Below the pieces are notes generated by a model. It made no database searches, was not told the origin of the DNA, and saw only the letters and a program-made list of their open reading frames with translations. DNA of 64,000 nucleotides, from the NCBI GenBank assembly GCA_001692895.1, contig KV748190.1, positions 2,629,645-2,693,644 of the forward strand. Reading direction: 5' to 3'. Position numbers and translations under genes: made by a program. The stretch comes from Cenococcum geophilum 1.58 (lineage: Eukaryota > Ascomycota > Dothideomycetes > Gloniales > Gloniaceae). Below, piece after piece: positions 46,971 to 59,784 of this stretch (the first letter of the stretch is position 1; the number at the start of each line of letters is the position of its first letter).

Positions 46971-47185
46971 TGTAAGGGATATTATTATAAACACCTCGGG
47001 TTGCCCTTAGGACAACCCCCAGACGCCCCTTAGATAGTCGCCGGTCACGTGCTAAAGGCACATACCCGTAGTATATAGTCTCTATAATCCCAGAGGCCTT
47101 ACCTCCTTAAGGATTTATCTCTCTTACTAATCTATCCTATTCTAATCGTGTCCTTATAGCCCCCTGTCTACAAAATCCCCTTATA
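46971..47185 (+). repeat. 5' LTR of Gypsy element F
   Basis: 215 bp; ends CCCCTTATA. Mate at 55673-55887; a third, solo copy is at 40518-40732. Confidence 0.92.
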
Positions 47186-47299
47186 TTTAAATCCTTTCTA
47201 CTCTTTTTTAAAAGGGTAGTCGGCTTTAAGGACCAGATTGTTTGTTTATATCTTTTATTAATAACAACCATTCTCCCTTAAAATCTCGTGACAATTTAA

Positions 47300-48890
47300 A
47301 TGGAAACTCCACGGATACCTTATAGAAAGCCGTCGCGTAAAGGCAAGAAGGTCCCTCTAATAGCGAGAGATTGCGATAATATAACTCTTTGGGCAAGACG
47401 GCTAAATAAGCCCTAATACCTAGATGCTCTAGGAGCTCGAAGACTCTTATATACCTATAGTTACCGCTAAGGAAAACGCAAATACCCTCTATAATGGTTA
47501 TAACGCTGCCGGAAAGTAACCGGAACCTCTCCGGCCCTACCTAGGCCAATTAAAAGATTAAGCGCCAGAGGTAACTCTAAAATCTTCCCTTAAGCTAGAA
47601 ATGCTAGAGGAATATACTAATATGTCCGACTAGGGAACCAACCGGAACCCTCCCGGAAGACCACCGGCCCATAATTAGTATAGTAGCGGTATATAAACTG
47701 CTTATAAGCTAAGCAGGCCTACCCTTTAAGTAATCTAAGCTAATTACTAACTTAGGACCCGAGCCTCGTTAGGAAGCCTATACTAGCTACTAGTACTAAT
47801 ACTACCTCTATAGCAGGAGCCTCCTCGGGCCTAAGTTCGGAAGGTTAAGAGCCCTATACTAATCTCCTTTAAGACGGATATTAGGAAGCTATTATAAGGC
47901 TCTTAGAAGCCATATAGGAGGAAGCTACTAATAAATATATTAGAACCCTTTAAGGGCAAATCCAGATCTAGTAGGGTCTAATCTAAGCTAGGTAAATTCT
48001 TTTATAACCTAGTTAAGGCTAAGGGCTTTTTAGGAGCTACCTAGTACCTATCTAAAAAGGTGTGGAAGACTTAGAGAGTTATCTACGCTATAAATAGAAA
48101 AAGGATATAGACTAACTAGCTAAGGCCTCTGGTAGTCTAGAACTACGCTATAGACTTAACGCCTAATAGTTAAACAATTGGGTTTGTAAGGTAAATAACT
48201 TCTTTAAGATACTAATAATACGAGATAATACCAAAGAGCGTATATACTAGATTATTAGTAAGATTAAAAACCAATTGCTAAACTAGATTGCACTTAATTA
48301 GCTTAATAAAGAGTAAATCACTATATAGCTACAGCTGTAAACCTTTCTAAAGAAATAGACTTAAGATCTATATGTTGTATAATATGATAATATAGAGCTA
48401 TTCTAGAATGGGACACAGCTGGACCGCCACGACTTCCGCCAGTTTATAAACTTTATAGAAACTTATGCTTAACAGATAGATCCAAAGCCCTTTAAAAATA
48501 AGGACGGTAGCATCTATAAGAAGGAGAAGATTGGGTTTATTTAGGCTAGAATTAAGCTAGTAATTTGTGATGAAATAAAGTATATAGAAGCCCTATTGCG
48601 GATTACTATATATACGGATTTCGAACAAGCAGTTCTAAATGCTAAAGACACGGTAAGGAACTAAACCTCTTCTAGTAGGAAGTTAGGGGGTCACTAAAAG
48701 CGCGGGCACTTTAGTAGTAATATAGGGTAGACCTAATCTTTAAAGAAGCCGTTCTTAAAGAGAGCTTTAGAAGGGTTAAAGTCAGGAACCTTAAATAACA
48801 GGAAAGACTCTTGGGGCTAACCTGATACCCATTCGGCACCTTTATAGAAATACTCTAAGAAGTTAAGAAAAAACTCCGGAGGTAGATCTT
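47300..48890 (+). pseudogene. gag of Gypsy element F, RIP-interrupted
   Basis: ATG at 47300 begins 'METPRIPYRKPSRKGKKVPL' and stays open for about 55 codons. It continues in the same region with TAG/TAA stops through serine/proline-rich and then helical capsid-like sequence ('FRQFINFIETYA'-type, near 48430-48470; 'TDFEQAVLNAKDTV' near 48615). A region rich in Arg/Lys/Ser follows. A zinc knuckle was not certain. Confidence 0.6.
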
Positions 48891-48949
48891 ATTAAAAAAA
48901 TAAGTAGGGTAATAACCGCACTAACGATTTTAAAAAAGAAAAGCCCTAG

Positions 48950-51900
48950 TTACGGACCTCTCTTAGCTGCAACTAGGGTAAGATATGGAAGGAGAGACTC
49001 TCCATATTGCTGTTAAGCTAGAAATAACACTCCCTATAGGTAAGGTACAATAGTTCCAAGCACTATATAATAGCGGCGCCGAAATTAATCTTATATAATA
49101 TAATTTGGTAAAAGAGCATGAACTTATCCTATTGTAAAGGTGGCAGAAACCTATTACAGGCTTTCTAGATAAGCATTGGATTAAGCTACATAGTGCCTAT
49201 AAGCTTATAGTATTAGTGGCCGATATACACAACCGCACTAAGGCGGTCAGCCCGCAACCCTTCTAGGTGGCTAACTTTGTAGGTTATAACTTTATCCTTA
49301 AATACCCTTAGCTTATAGAAGCAGATCTTAAGATACGCTTTAAGATAGGAGCCTTTAAATAGTAGAACGATGAAGATTTAGAAGGGCGTATATTACTAAT
49401 AAGCCTAAAGGACATCCTAGAGAATGTAGCCCTAGGCGAAATAGTGTACGCTTTACACCTAAAGGAGTATCAGATCTAACCCCTATTTAATAGCAAGATA
49501 GGTATAGAGCTTAGTATAGGTGATAACCCCTTTATAATAGAGACCCTATAGGGAACTGCTGGATAGGTTGCGGAGACATTATAGGGAGGCGGCGATCTTA
49601 AGGATCTTATAAGATACTTTAACCGCTATAGGTTACTCTGGCTTAAGTAATATACGGAGAGTATACTATGGCACCTTAAACGCTGCGTTAAGGAGTTCCC
49701 TACCCTCTATTAGCTACCGCATAAAACGGTTTAATATATAGTAGTAACTATATATAAGCAACTACTATAGCGCACGACGCTGCCCGCGAGTATTTTAAGG
49801 GAGCTCTAGAACCTACCTGATAATAATGCGGAGGATAAACGCGACCCTAATTTATTAAATATTCTAGTAGGCCTAAGGGACTTACTAAGGGTATTTTTAA
49901 GTAGGAGAGCTAAAGTCCTACCGCAGAACTCGGAGTACGATTACGTAATTAATCTAAAAGAAGGTAAATAACTACCAAACCTTCCTATCTACAACCTCTT
50001 ACGTAAAGAGCTTGAGATCCTATAGGAGTACCTTAATAGCTTACTAGAAAAGGGATAGATTCGGCCTAATAAGTCACCGTTAGGCGCGCCGATTTTCTTT
50101 ATCCTAAAACCAGATAGAACTATAAGGCTATATATAGACTATCGCGGTCTTAATAAGATTATAATTAAGAACNNTTACCTACTANTACTNGTTAGTAAAA
50201 TGCTNGATTAACTATNTAGGGCGAAGNTNTTTANNAAGNTNNATNTANNAGANGCCTATTATAGGCTCCGTATTAAAGAAGGGGATAAGTAAAAAACCGC
50301 TTTTAAGACCTAATACGGCCACTTTAAGTATTTAGTAATACCTTTTAGGCTAGCTAATATGCCTGCGACATTCCAATTATATATTTATAGAGCCTTAGGG
50401 GGACTAGTTGACCGCATATATATCGTCTATTTAGATAACATCTTAATTTACTTAGAAGACGAGGATTAACACAAGCAACACGTCCGCGAAGTACTAAAAT
50501 GTTTAGATAATTAGGGCCTCTACGCCAAAGCGTTAAAGTATATCTTTAATACCAAGCAGGTTAAGTTCCTAGGTTACATTATAACGCCTATAGGTATAGT
50601 TATAGACCTAGTACGGGTGTAGATAATCTAGGAGTGGCTAGAGCTAGAGAGCTACTAGGATATTTAAGTATTCCTAGGCTTTGCCAATTTCTATAGGCGC
50701 TTTATCTATAACTACTTAGACGTTACCCAATACCTATCTAACTATATTATAAAAGCTTTTTAAGACTTAACCTAAGGAGCAAAAAGCTTAAAGGCGGTAA
50801 GGAAAAAAACTAAAAAGGGACTGACTAAATAGTATAAGCTATAGTCATGGCCTAGAAAGGTTTAGGAGGCCTTTTAGGAACTTCGCGTAAAGTTTATAAA
50901 AGCTTTATTGCTGCGGCATTTTAACCTAGATTAGCTATTAATAATAATCACTAATATATTAAATTTTGCCCTTGCTAGTATCCTACTATAACCCAATAGG
51001 CATCTAGACGCTACCTAGCTCCATTAGAGACTAGTAGTATTTTATAGTAGAAAATTCTAGGGACCTAAAATTAGGTATTATACCCACAATAAGGAACTGC
51101 TAGCTATAGTTAACTGCTTTAAATAGTGGCAATATTACCTTAAGTACGCGAGCCATACCACTCATATACTCTCAGATCACCATAATCTACGCCACTTTAT
51201 GACTATAAAGGAGCTTATACCTCGATAAGCTAGATAGGTAGAGGAGCTTGCGCGATTTAATTTTAAAATTAAATATAAGCTAGGGGAAAACAACCCTACT
51301 AATAGACCGTTATAACGGCTAGATTATGCTAAAGGCTTTAAAACGGGAGAAGGAAAACAGATAATAGATATCTTACTCCCTATATTGCAGAATAAGCTCC
51401 AGGTGTAGAATACTTAAGTACCTATAGCTCTATATATTAAGTCTTAGGTAATATAAGCCCTATCAGTTTCTACTAACGTTCCAGCTGGTACCCGGTCCGT
51501 TGCTAATAAGGGTCCAAATATACCTAGATAGGACGTCCCTAATATATTCTTAGAACCTAGTAATATACTATCCCTAATTACTAAGCTATCCCCTTAAACT
51601 AATAGCGAAGCTATAGAGTAATCGGAACTCGGAGCCCTATAATAACTAAAGGACTTTAACCTTATAGCGGCCTTCCTAATATACACATATTAAAGAGTTG
51701 TAAGATCTATAGTACCATCTAGTCTTGTACTTAGAGTAGTATAAGACGAAATAGCTTTTACCCAGGAACTATCCGAAGGGTTAATAGATCTCATCCGTAA
51801 GGTACAATAGAGGGACGCTTTCTATACTATTTTTAATGCGGAAATAGACCGGAAACATAATGGAAAGAAAGCTACTAGGCGCCACTATTAGGAACTAGAC

Positions 51901-53320
51901 CTAATAGGCCTACTGCGTAGAGGTAATAAGGTTTAGGTGCTATAAGAAGCAAATCTACGATAGAAGATTCTTATAAAGAATTACAATAATCCTCTAGGCG
52001 GCCACTATGGTTAAGTAAAAATAGTGGAATTACTTTAACGCAAATACTATTAGCTAAGGCTTAATTAGGAAGCAAAGGAGTATATTAGCTATTATAAGAA
52101 GTGTTAAGTATACAAGATCCGCAGGCATAAGCTATAGGGTCTACTTAAATTAGTTCCCCCCACCAGTAAGCTATAGTAATATTACGCCATGGACTTTATT
52201 ATAGATCTCCCGCCATCTAAAGATGGCTAAGGACGAACATATAATTTAGTCCTCGTACTTATTAATAGGTTTTTAAAGTACGTCTAATACCTTCCCGTTA
52301 ACAAGATAATTAACGCTTAAAAGCTCGCCAACCTAATTAAGGAGAAATGCTTTCTTAAAGTAGATTAGCCGCACTCTATTATCACTAATAGGGGCAGCGT
52401 CTTTATAAGCCAGTACTGGTCGGATCTATACTTCCATTTAAAGATAGACCACTATTATAGTATAGCTTTCTACCTATAGACGGATAGGCAAACGGAACGC
52501 CAGAACCAAGAACTGGACTTACCTATAGATATATTTGAACTACTAGCAAGACAACTAGTGCGAGCTACTTCTATATATAGAGTACGCTTACAATTTAAAG
52601 TAATATATATTGCATAAGTATATACTAATCTAAATTGCCTATAGCGTCTAACTATTTAGGTTTAATAGTATACCCAACAATTACTAGCTAAGGCCGTATA
52701 ATTAGTTATAGGATCCTACCGGAAAGTCCAAGGACATCTACTGGAGAGTATAAAGATACCTCTAGAAATAGGAGGAGTAATAGAAGTATGCGAAGCAGAG
52801 CCTATAAGATGCCTAAAAGTAGCAGAGACTTTAGTATAACTGTAAGCACTAGGACAAGTATTTCGGAGTAGGCGATAAGGTTCTATTACGTTTAATAAAT
52901 ATTAAGACCCACTAACTATTAAAGAAGCTTAATATAAGATACCTAGGTCCCTTCTAAGTCAAGGAACGAATTAGTAAGCTAGCCTATCGTCTCCAGCTAC
53001 CCCCATCTATAGCCCGTATATATTTAGTGTTTTATATAAACCTACTAGAGCTATAGTATAGACCACCACCAAAAAAGAACTTCCGTCTAGGCCTAATTAA
53101 ACACCCTAAGGTGGTGGGCGAGCGGTATAAGGTTAAAGCTATACTACACTATAAGTCTATTAAGAACAAGCTTTAATTTAAAGTTAAATGGCTAGGCTGG
53201 CCCGCTAAGGACTCTACATAGGAACTAGAGGATTACCTTAATTATTACAAAGATATTCTAAAAGAATATTAGGACTAAGGTCTATAATCTACAAATTACA
53301 GAAAGCGCTCTAATACTACA
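48950..53320 (+). pseudogene. pol of Gypsy element F with C-terminal chromodomain, RIP-inactivated
   Basis: In order: protease, whose D-S-G-A active site reads N-S-G-A near 49065. RT at about 49990-50620, with YLDD as Tyr-Leu-Asp-Asn near 50430. RNase H at about 50920-51230 ('SDHHNLRHFM' near 51170). Integrase zinc region near 51990-52130, DDE core from about 52190 ('MDFIIDLPPSKDG'), and 'TDRQTERQNQELD' near 52480. Chromodomain at about 53120-53270 ('FKVKWLGWPAKDST'). This makes F a chromovirus-type Gypsy element. Stops are mostly TAG. Confidence 0.82.
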
Positions 53321-55654
53321 ATATTATCGCGACCTATAAAGAAAGCTTATAAAAAGAGTAAATAGGTTAAATCGGATATAGAACGGATAAGCTCTAGAAA
53401 CTATAAGGATTAGGGCTATATAGCCTAAAGCAGGACGGGTCCTTAGCCTTTTCACGTATATAGTATAGAGTTAATAGGGCATTTTGCTAGAATTGCATTC
53501 CNATTNATTNATNTATANTAGNAANATTATTNNTAGGGCTNNTANGCCCTTNNTAAAAGCCTTCNNAGGCCTTCCTAAGCACCTAATTAAGGTCCTTAAT
53601 TACTACTATATATAAGAATAAATCCCAAAAGTCTAAACCATAAATGCCTAATCTAAAAAGCCACTACGCCCCATTATTATCAGAAGTAGGATTAGTATCC
53701 ATTAGGCTACTAAGTAACAGCTAATAAAAATAGGATCTAGATGCCTTAGTAGGTGTATAAGTAGGTATAAAAATAGGGGTAGGACAATAAGGTATAGCTA
53801 GAGCAGAGACTCTTAAACGCTTAACACTAATATTAGGTCCAAACCAATACCAACAAAGCTCTTATGGCGTAAGCTTATAGTTAATAAAGATATACTTAAG
53901 CCCAGAATAAATAGAGACGTTAGCTAGCTAGTATAGTCCAAAACCACCAAGACCTTACTACGGTAACCGTTAGTTACCTATCCGCTAGGTACCTAAAGGG
54001 TAACCTACCTAATACCGCATTATGTTATGCTCTTTTAAAACTTAACGCGTATGCATAAACTCCTTTCTATAGTAGACAGCAACCTTCTTTTTATTACCCC
54101 CATTCCTTACCCTATCCTTTGTATACTAACCTTACTCTTGTATTAGGCGTTACTAGCTAGCTTACTAGGAATTATAGGTAGTGTAGATGGTCGTAGTATA
54201 GTCTTAAATTCGGCTAAGTTATTTAGCATTTACGCTAGAATAAGAGAGAGCCTGGGCGATATAGTAGTTAAGGACATTAAAAGAACGTTACTACTTAGGC
54301 CCAGGCTATTATTAAAGCTTAAAGTTAGTAATAGAAATCTATTAAGGATAGAAAAACTCACCTTAACACAACTGCCGCTTTTAGTACATATGTATTAATT
54401 ATAAGGACTAAAGGTATTAGATCTAACGCAGTGCGTCTTATTATAAGCCCCCAGAATTCTATTATTAGATTTCTAGTCTTTCAAAGACGTATAGGCAAAA
54501 TTATTTAGGTAGGACTAGCACTAGTTACGGGTTAGCGGGGGTTAGGGTTCTATGTGTAAAGGTAGGGCTAAGATACGCTATAGAATTTACTTAAAAGAGC
54601 AGTTAGTAGGAGAACGAAGAGGCATATTAAATTATTAATAAAAAAGAAGAAAATCTTAATAATATATCGAAGATACGTCCAAAATTAGACGACGGTTAAT
54701 AGCGAGAAGTAAGGTGTTTAAGAAAAGGAGTAGCTTAATAGGTAAGGTGTTTTTATACCTCACCTTCTAATACCCTTTTAGTAAATAACCGCAACCTTAC
54801 TAATATAACTCTATTATAATAGCGCTATTCAGAAGGAAGGAAACACGCGTATAAGTTATTTAACCATTACTTCCTTATAAAAACTAACTACGCGGCCAGG
54901 GGAAGGCAATTAAGACGTTAAATTAAAGACGTATATAGGTTAAATTAGACCTAAAATAATACTATAGTATTAAAGAATAACGTTATAGACGTTTTTGACA
55001 ATCGCATAATAGCTATAATTGCTATCGCGAAATGTCCCTGTTTGCTAGGTAGTAGAGCTACGCTAAATATATAGTATAGGACCACTAGATTTAAAACTAT
55101 ATACACCAAATCTTAAGAGATAAGTCTTTTTAACTAACTAATTAATACCTTAACCGCATCTAATAACCTAAGGGCAAATACGGGAGTAATGCGTTAGTAA
55201 CGTAGGGGATTATAAGAAAAGAATTATAAGAAAAGATTATAGACTATATCTTAGCAGTTAAAGACGACGGTAAGCTAAGGCTCTATACGTTAAATCCCAT
55301 ACTAAAGGTTCTATAGAACTATACTGGAATACTAAATTACCTATAATACTTATAATTAATTATAAACTAGTATAAAGGCTTAGAAGCAGAGTTGTATAAA
55401 AATCCCTATATTAGCCTAGGTAGTTACTAGTATGCTTCCGGTAGGCTTCTAATAGGTCTCCTAATAATCCTCGCGTCTTTTCTCCAGTTATATTTTTTCC
55501 TTATTAAGGTTTTTTAGGAGTTTAAAGTAGGGGTTAGATAGATAGATAATATACAGCGGTATACTAATACCTCTTTAATATCTCTCCAAACCTCTTCCGG
55601 GATAAGCCCTTATAATCTCCCTACTGTAAAGTAATAGCGATTAGGGGCCAACCA
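53321..55654 (+). other. Extra 2.3-kb segment between chromodomain and polypurine tract of Gypsy F
   Basis: No domain recognised on either strand. An N cluster lies at 53503-53565. The middle (53980-54560) is less RIP-mutated than the pol gene. It may be an unusually long 3' untranslated region, a captured segment, or a nested relic. Confidence 0.4.
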
Positions 55655-55672
55655 CAAGAAGGGGGGAAGCAA
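55655..55672 (+). promoter_or_regulatory. Polypurine tract of Gypsy element F
   Basis: AAGAAGGGGGGAAGCAA directly before the 3' LTR start (TGTAAGGG at 55673): the plus-strand primer site expected at this place. Confidence 0.75.
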
Positions 55673-55887
55673 TGTAAGGGATATTATTGCGGACACCTTG
55701 GGTTGCCCTTAGGATAACCCCCGGACGCCCCTTAGATGGTTGCCGGTTACGTGCCGGAGGCATATGCCCGTAGTATATAGTCTCCACAATCCTAGAGGCC
55801 TTACCTCCTTAAGGATTTATCTCTCTTACCAATCTATCCTATTCCAATCGTGTCCTTATAGCCCCCTGTCTACAAGATCCCCTTACA
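55673..55887 (+). repeat. 3' LTR of Gypsy element F
   Basis: 215 bp; ends CCCCTTACA; the least mutated of the three copies. Confidence 0.92.
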
Positions 55888-56144
55888 CTTATATCCTTAA
55901 TAATCCTACGGCGACAGCTATAGAATATAGCCTTGCCGTTAACCCGCTAGTATGCCCCCTAATAGTAATTAAGAGCTTTAATTAACGGCCTACCTGCTAG
56001 CCCTAAAGTCTACTTAGTTTAGAGCTAGAAGACTAAATTACTACCTTAAAGCATTTTATATTTCCTTAGCGGCGCCTATAGGTTAAGGATAAATAGGAGA
56101 GATAGTTAAGTATTAGCTTATACCTACGCTAGTAGGGGTAATAT

Positions 56145-56310
56145 GGATATAGTAAACGGCTAAGCGGGCGGTGCGAATATTATAAACGGCTAAGTAAATA
56201 GTGCGGATATTATAAACGGCTAAGCGGATAGTACGGATATTGTAGACAGCGGCTAAGCGGGTAGTATAGATATTATAAACGGCTAAGTAGGTGGTATAGG
56301 TATAGGTATA
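56145..56310. repeat. 30-bp minisatellite of unit 2
   Basis: Five to six copies of the CGGATATTATAAACGGCTAA unit, with AAGTAAATAGTG and GCGGGCGGTG variants. Confidence 0.85.
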
Positions 56311-56329
56311 GGTAAAGGTAAGGGTATAA

Positions 56330-58320
56330 GGCCGTCTAAAGACGGATATATAGACTCTATAGGCCCTATCTAGATACCTATCTTCCCTTACTAGATCTAT
56401 ATAGGTGTAAATAATGCTAATAATCTTTTTATCTCGCTAAGGCGTTCTAAGATCGTCTGTATGCGTAATTAAACCCCCTTTATCTCTAAGATCGCGGCCT
56501 TATATTTTAGCTTAGCTACAGCTTTATAGGCGGGCCAGTATTTCCGTATTATTATCTTATTTAGTGTAACTACGCTAACTAGCGAGCTTTTTACCCGTAT
56601 AGCGAACCTTTAGTACTCCTTATAGCTAAAAAGGGGGTCCTTCTATAGGGGGTAGAGCGGGAACTGCTTATATAGGATTACTAAGTTTTATAATAGGATT
56701 ACCCTAAGCGTATAAAGGAGGCGTAGAAATCCTAAGCCCGTAATGTTAAGCTATATAACCTTATTATTAGCCCTCTCTAGATAGTAGATCTCTATACATT
56801 TTAGCCAGACGTTAGTTTTAGGCTATATCTTTAAGTAGAGGGCTTCCTCTAGCACCTCTTACGCGTGGGGGAGAAAGTAGCCCTTTCCTTTCTTTAGGAA
56901 GCCGGCGATTAACTGTATAAATATATAGGGTAGGTAGCTAAGGTAGGCTCCTATTATCGCGTCTATATTCTAGCGTCCGGCCTGTCTAATTTAGGTCTCT
57001 TTAACGCCGCTAAGCTTAGTATACCGGACGCTCTGCTTATAGGCGCTATAGGTTTTCTTCTTTAAGTAAATTCCTACCCCCTAGAATATTTTCTTATTCT
57101 ATTTAAACTGCGTATAATAGCTTAACGGCCGTTATAGTACTTTAATGCTACTAAGGAAGATGTATAGGCTATAGTAGTCCTCTAGCTACTAAAAAGATGG
57201 GAAGCTCTTAGCGCCGTTCTTACCCTAATAGTTAAAGAAGTAGAAGGCTATTATAGAGAGAGGGTAGAGGATAGGGTTAGTATTGCGTATATAGCCTATA
57301 TACTTAACCTTATTATATTAATTCTACTTCCCCTATATTATTAATATAATTATACACAGCGCTAGCTTATTTAGTTTAGGCCCTTTATTCTCTAGTTTAA
57401 TAAGGATAAGATTAGCAAGCTAAACGTCCTATCTACTTTTACCCTAAATAATAGTAGTATGGCTTAAGAAATGGGTTAGAAAACGGTAGCTATATAGACC
57501 GAATATAAACCTAATAAATGCTTAGCTATAGTTTATAGGTAAGACTTAACCAAACCTAGTATCTTAGAGCCCGTCTCCCAGTACTAAGTAATTGCCTTTT
57601 TAAGCCCTTTAACGTTATAGCCGCTAGTAATTATAAATAGGCCTTAATTAATAAAGTTAATGTGTTAAATCCGGTCCTTATTACGGTGGACGCTGTTTAG
57701 TACCGCTAAGAGCTTCGCCCCTTATAGTGGCTGCGAGGCTTTACCTTCTAATTACTACGTATAAAGCTTGGTAATAGTAGAGACGTAGCTATTTATAACT
57801 AAGTATTAGACTATCTCGTTAAATAAAACATCTAAGGCCTCTTTATTCTATATCTCTCCTTCTTTCTTTATAGCTTCCTCCCCTATAGCTGTGGCTGCCG
57901 CTATAGCTGCCTTTCCTTTAGCCGTCTTCTACCTCTTCTTTACCCGCTTACTATCTTTCTATATTTCTTTCTATTTTAACTTTTATTTTTAATAGCTAGC
58001 AGCCTATAATTCTTAGTTAATAACTTACTGCTCTAAAAATAAGTAAAGCTTATCTTCTATTACTTAGGCGCCGTTTATATTACCTTCTAGTCTTATATAC
58101 TAGTCTTCCTACTCTTTTTACTTTAGCTTATACGCCCTTATAGTATTCTTTAAGCACTAGGCCTTATAAATATTATATAGCCGTGCTGTTTAGGCCTTAA
58201 ATTCGTTCTAGAGGCTATAAAAGGGGGCTAGGGGAGCTTCTGTCGACCATAAAGTGGACTATAGGGTAAGAAGATTCCTAAAAGACTCTATATCTGTAAA
58301 AGGTAAGGGGGAGACACATA
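56330..58320 (-). pseudogene. Crypton-like tyrosine recombinase / GCR1-C gene, unit 2, RIP-inactivated
   Basis: Minus-strand translation, stops read through: 'FRNLLTLQSTL' near 58280; 'ARLYNIYKA', 'NTIRAYKLK' and 'EDKLYLFLEQ' between 58190 and 58035; an Ala/Lys-rich low-complexity stretch near 57920; 'YLVINSYVSTITKLYT'; 'ITSGYNVKGLKKAIT' near 57610. Then 'KKTYSAYKQSVRH', 'RQAGRWN', 'AYLSYLP' (57060-56960), and the GCR1-C-like part ending near 56340. This order matches fungal Crypton/Ndc10-like proteins annotated with GCR1_C domains. The recombinase HxxR box is Y-x-x-Y. Family identity is from memory of conserved blocks, not a search. Confidence 0.68.
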
Positions 58321-58917
58321 AGCGCGGTATAGGTAAATAAAGTCACCAAACGCGTAAATATTAAAGGAGAAGAAGAAGAGGGCTCTATATTATACAATTA
58401 GAATTACAGTAGGCCTTTCTATATAAAATTAGAAGCCCTATATAAGCTATCACGCGTATAAGGATAGGAGAGGGTTGGAAAATAGATTGTTAAGGCAATA
58501 GTGAGGTTAAAGGCGCGCTAAGGCCCTTTATACTAACCTAGTACTAACCTAGGCCTTAAAAACACGTCCTAAAAGTAGGGGCTACTACTAAAGGGGGGGG
58601 TAATATTTAAACGATATATTATAGACCTTAGGGGGTTATATATAACCTAAAGTTATATTAAACTTAACCCGGACCTCTAATACCTATTATATATTAGGGG
58701 GGCTAATTTAGTGCGGTTATAACCTAGGTTAATATAAGGTTAGGGCCACCTTTACTAATAACACGCCCAAACCCTATATGAGGTTACGCAGCGACCGCCC
58801 CTAAGTACTTTCGCACGTAATTTTAGGCGAAAAGGTACATAATTTGTGTTAGATTAGTACTTCTAGATGGTCGCGTAATATTACTCTAAATTTATAACAC
58901 CTAAATAGGCTCTATTC

Positions 58918-59205
58918 CTACATTAAGGCGTCTTAATTACTATAGTGTAGTCCTATATTAAGACATCTCGGTTACTATAGTATAGTCCTATATTAAGGCG
59001 TCTTAGTTAATGCAGTGCAGTTATATATTAAGGCGTTTTAGTTACTATAGTATAGTTCTATATTAAGGCGTCTTAGTCACTGCAGTGCAGTTATAGTAGT
59101 TATATATTAAGGCGTCTTAGTTACTATAGTGCAGTCCTATATTAAGACGTCTTAGTTACTAGTATAGTTCTATATTAAGGCGTCTTGGTTACTATAGTAA
59201 AATAG
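58918..59205. repeat. 35-bp minisatellite of unit 2
   Basis: Eight copies in the same order as 46537-46818, including the expanded fifth unit and the shortened seventh unit. Confidence 0.88.
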
Positions 59206-59599
59206 GTATTATCTACTACTTAAGAGGGAGCCTTTTTTACCCTAGATATTCTTATAAAGCCAATTTAAAGAATACTGGCCTTGTAGCTGTTCTAGCTGGT
59301 TAATAGCCTATCTTTTATCTTTTGCCGTACCGTTTTCTACGCGCCGTCTTATATCCTTAATAATTCTATGGCAACGGCTATAGAATATAGCCTCGCTGTT
59401 AACCCGCTAGCGTGCCCCCTAGTAGTAATTAAGAGCTTTAATTAACGGCCTACCCGCTAGCCCTAAAGTCTACTTAATCTAAAGCTAGAAGACCGAATTA
59501 CCGCCTTAAAGTATTTTATATTTCCTTAGCGGCGCCTATAGGTTAAGGATAAATAGGAGAGATAGTTAAGTATTAGCTTGTGCCTGCGCTAGTAGGGGC

Positions 59600-59765
59600 G
59601 ATACGGATATAGTAGACGGCTAAGTAGGCGGTGCGGATATTATAGACGGCTAAGTAAATAGTGCGGATATTATAAACGGCTAAGCGGATAGTACGGATAT
59701 TATAGATGGCGGCTAAGCGGGTAGCATAGATATTATAAACAGCTAAGTAGGCGGCGCGGGTATAG
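59600..59765. repeat. 30-bp minisatellite of unit 3
   Basis: Same organisation as unit 2, with six units including GCGGCGCGGG at the end. Confidence 0.85.
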
Positions 59766-59784
59766 GTATAAGTAAAGGTAAGGG

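Larger units (their letters stand above)
46971..55887 (+). mobile_element. Complete chromodomain-carrying Gypsy retrotransposon (element F)
   Basis: 215-bp LTRs at 46971-47185 and 55673-55887 (TGTAAGGG...CCCCTTACA), perfect target duplication CTTAT (46966-46970, 55888-55892), polypurine tract before the 3' LTR. Internal order: gag, protease, RT, RNase H, integrase, chromodomain, then about 2.2 kb of further sequence. 8,917 bp. It splits the Crypton-like array between units 1 and 2. Less RIP-mutated than A or D. N clusters at 50173-50252 and 53503-53565. Confidence 0.93.
55888..59348 (-). mobile_element. Crypton-like tandem unit 2 (full period)
   Basis: From CTTATATCCTTAATAAT after Gypsy F to the identical phase at 59349: 3,461 bp. 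The spacing between equivalent points of units 1 and 2, after subtracting Gypsy F and its duplication, is also about 3.46 kb, so the three units are a true head-to-tail array. Contains both minisatellites and the recombinase-like gene. Confidence 0.8.

Noticed and set aside
55740..55985. 81-codon plus-strand frame across the end of Gypsy F
   Set aside because: Spans an LTR and its target-site junction; no homologous frame is kept in the other LTR copies.
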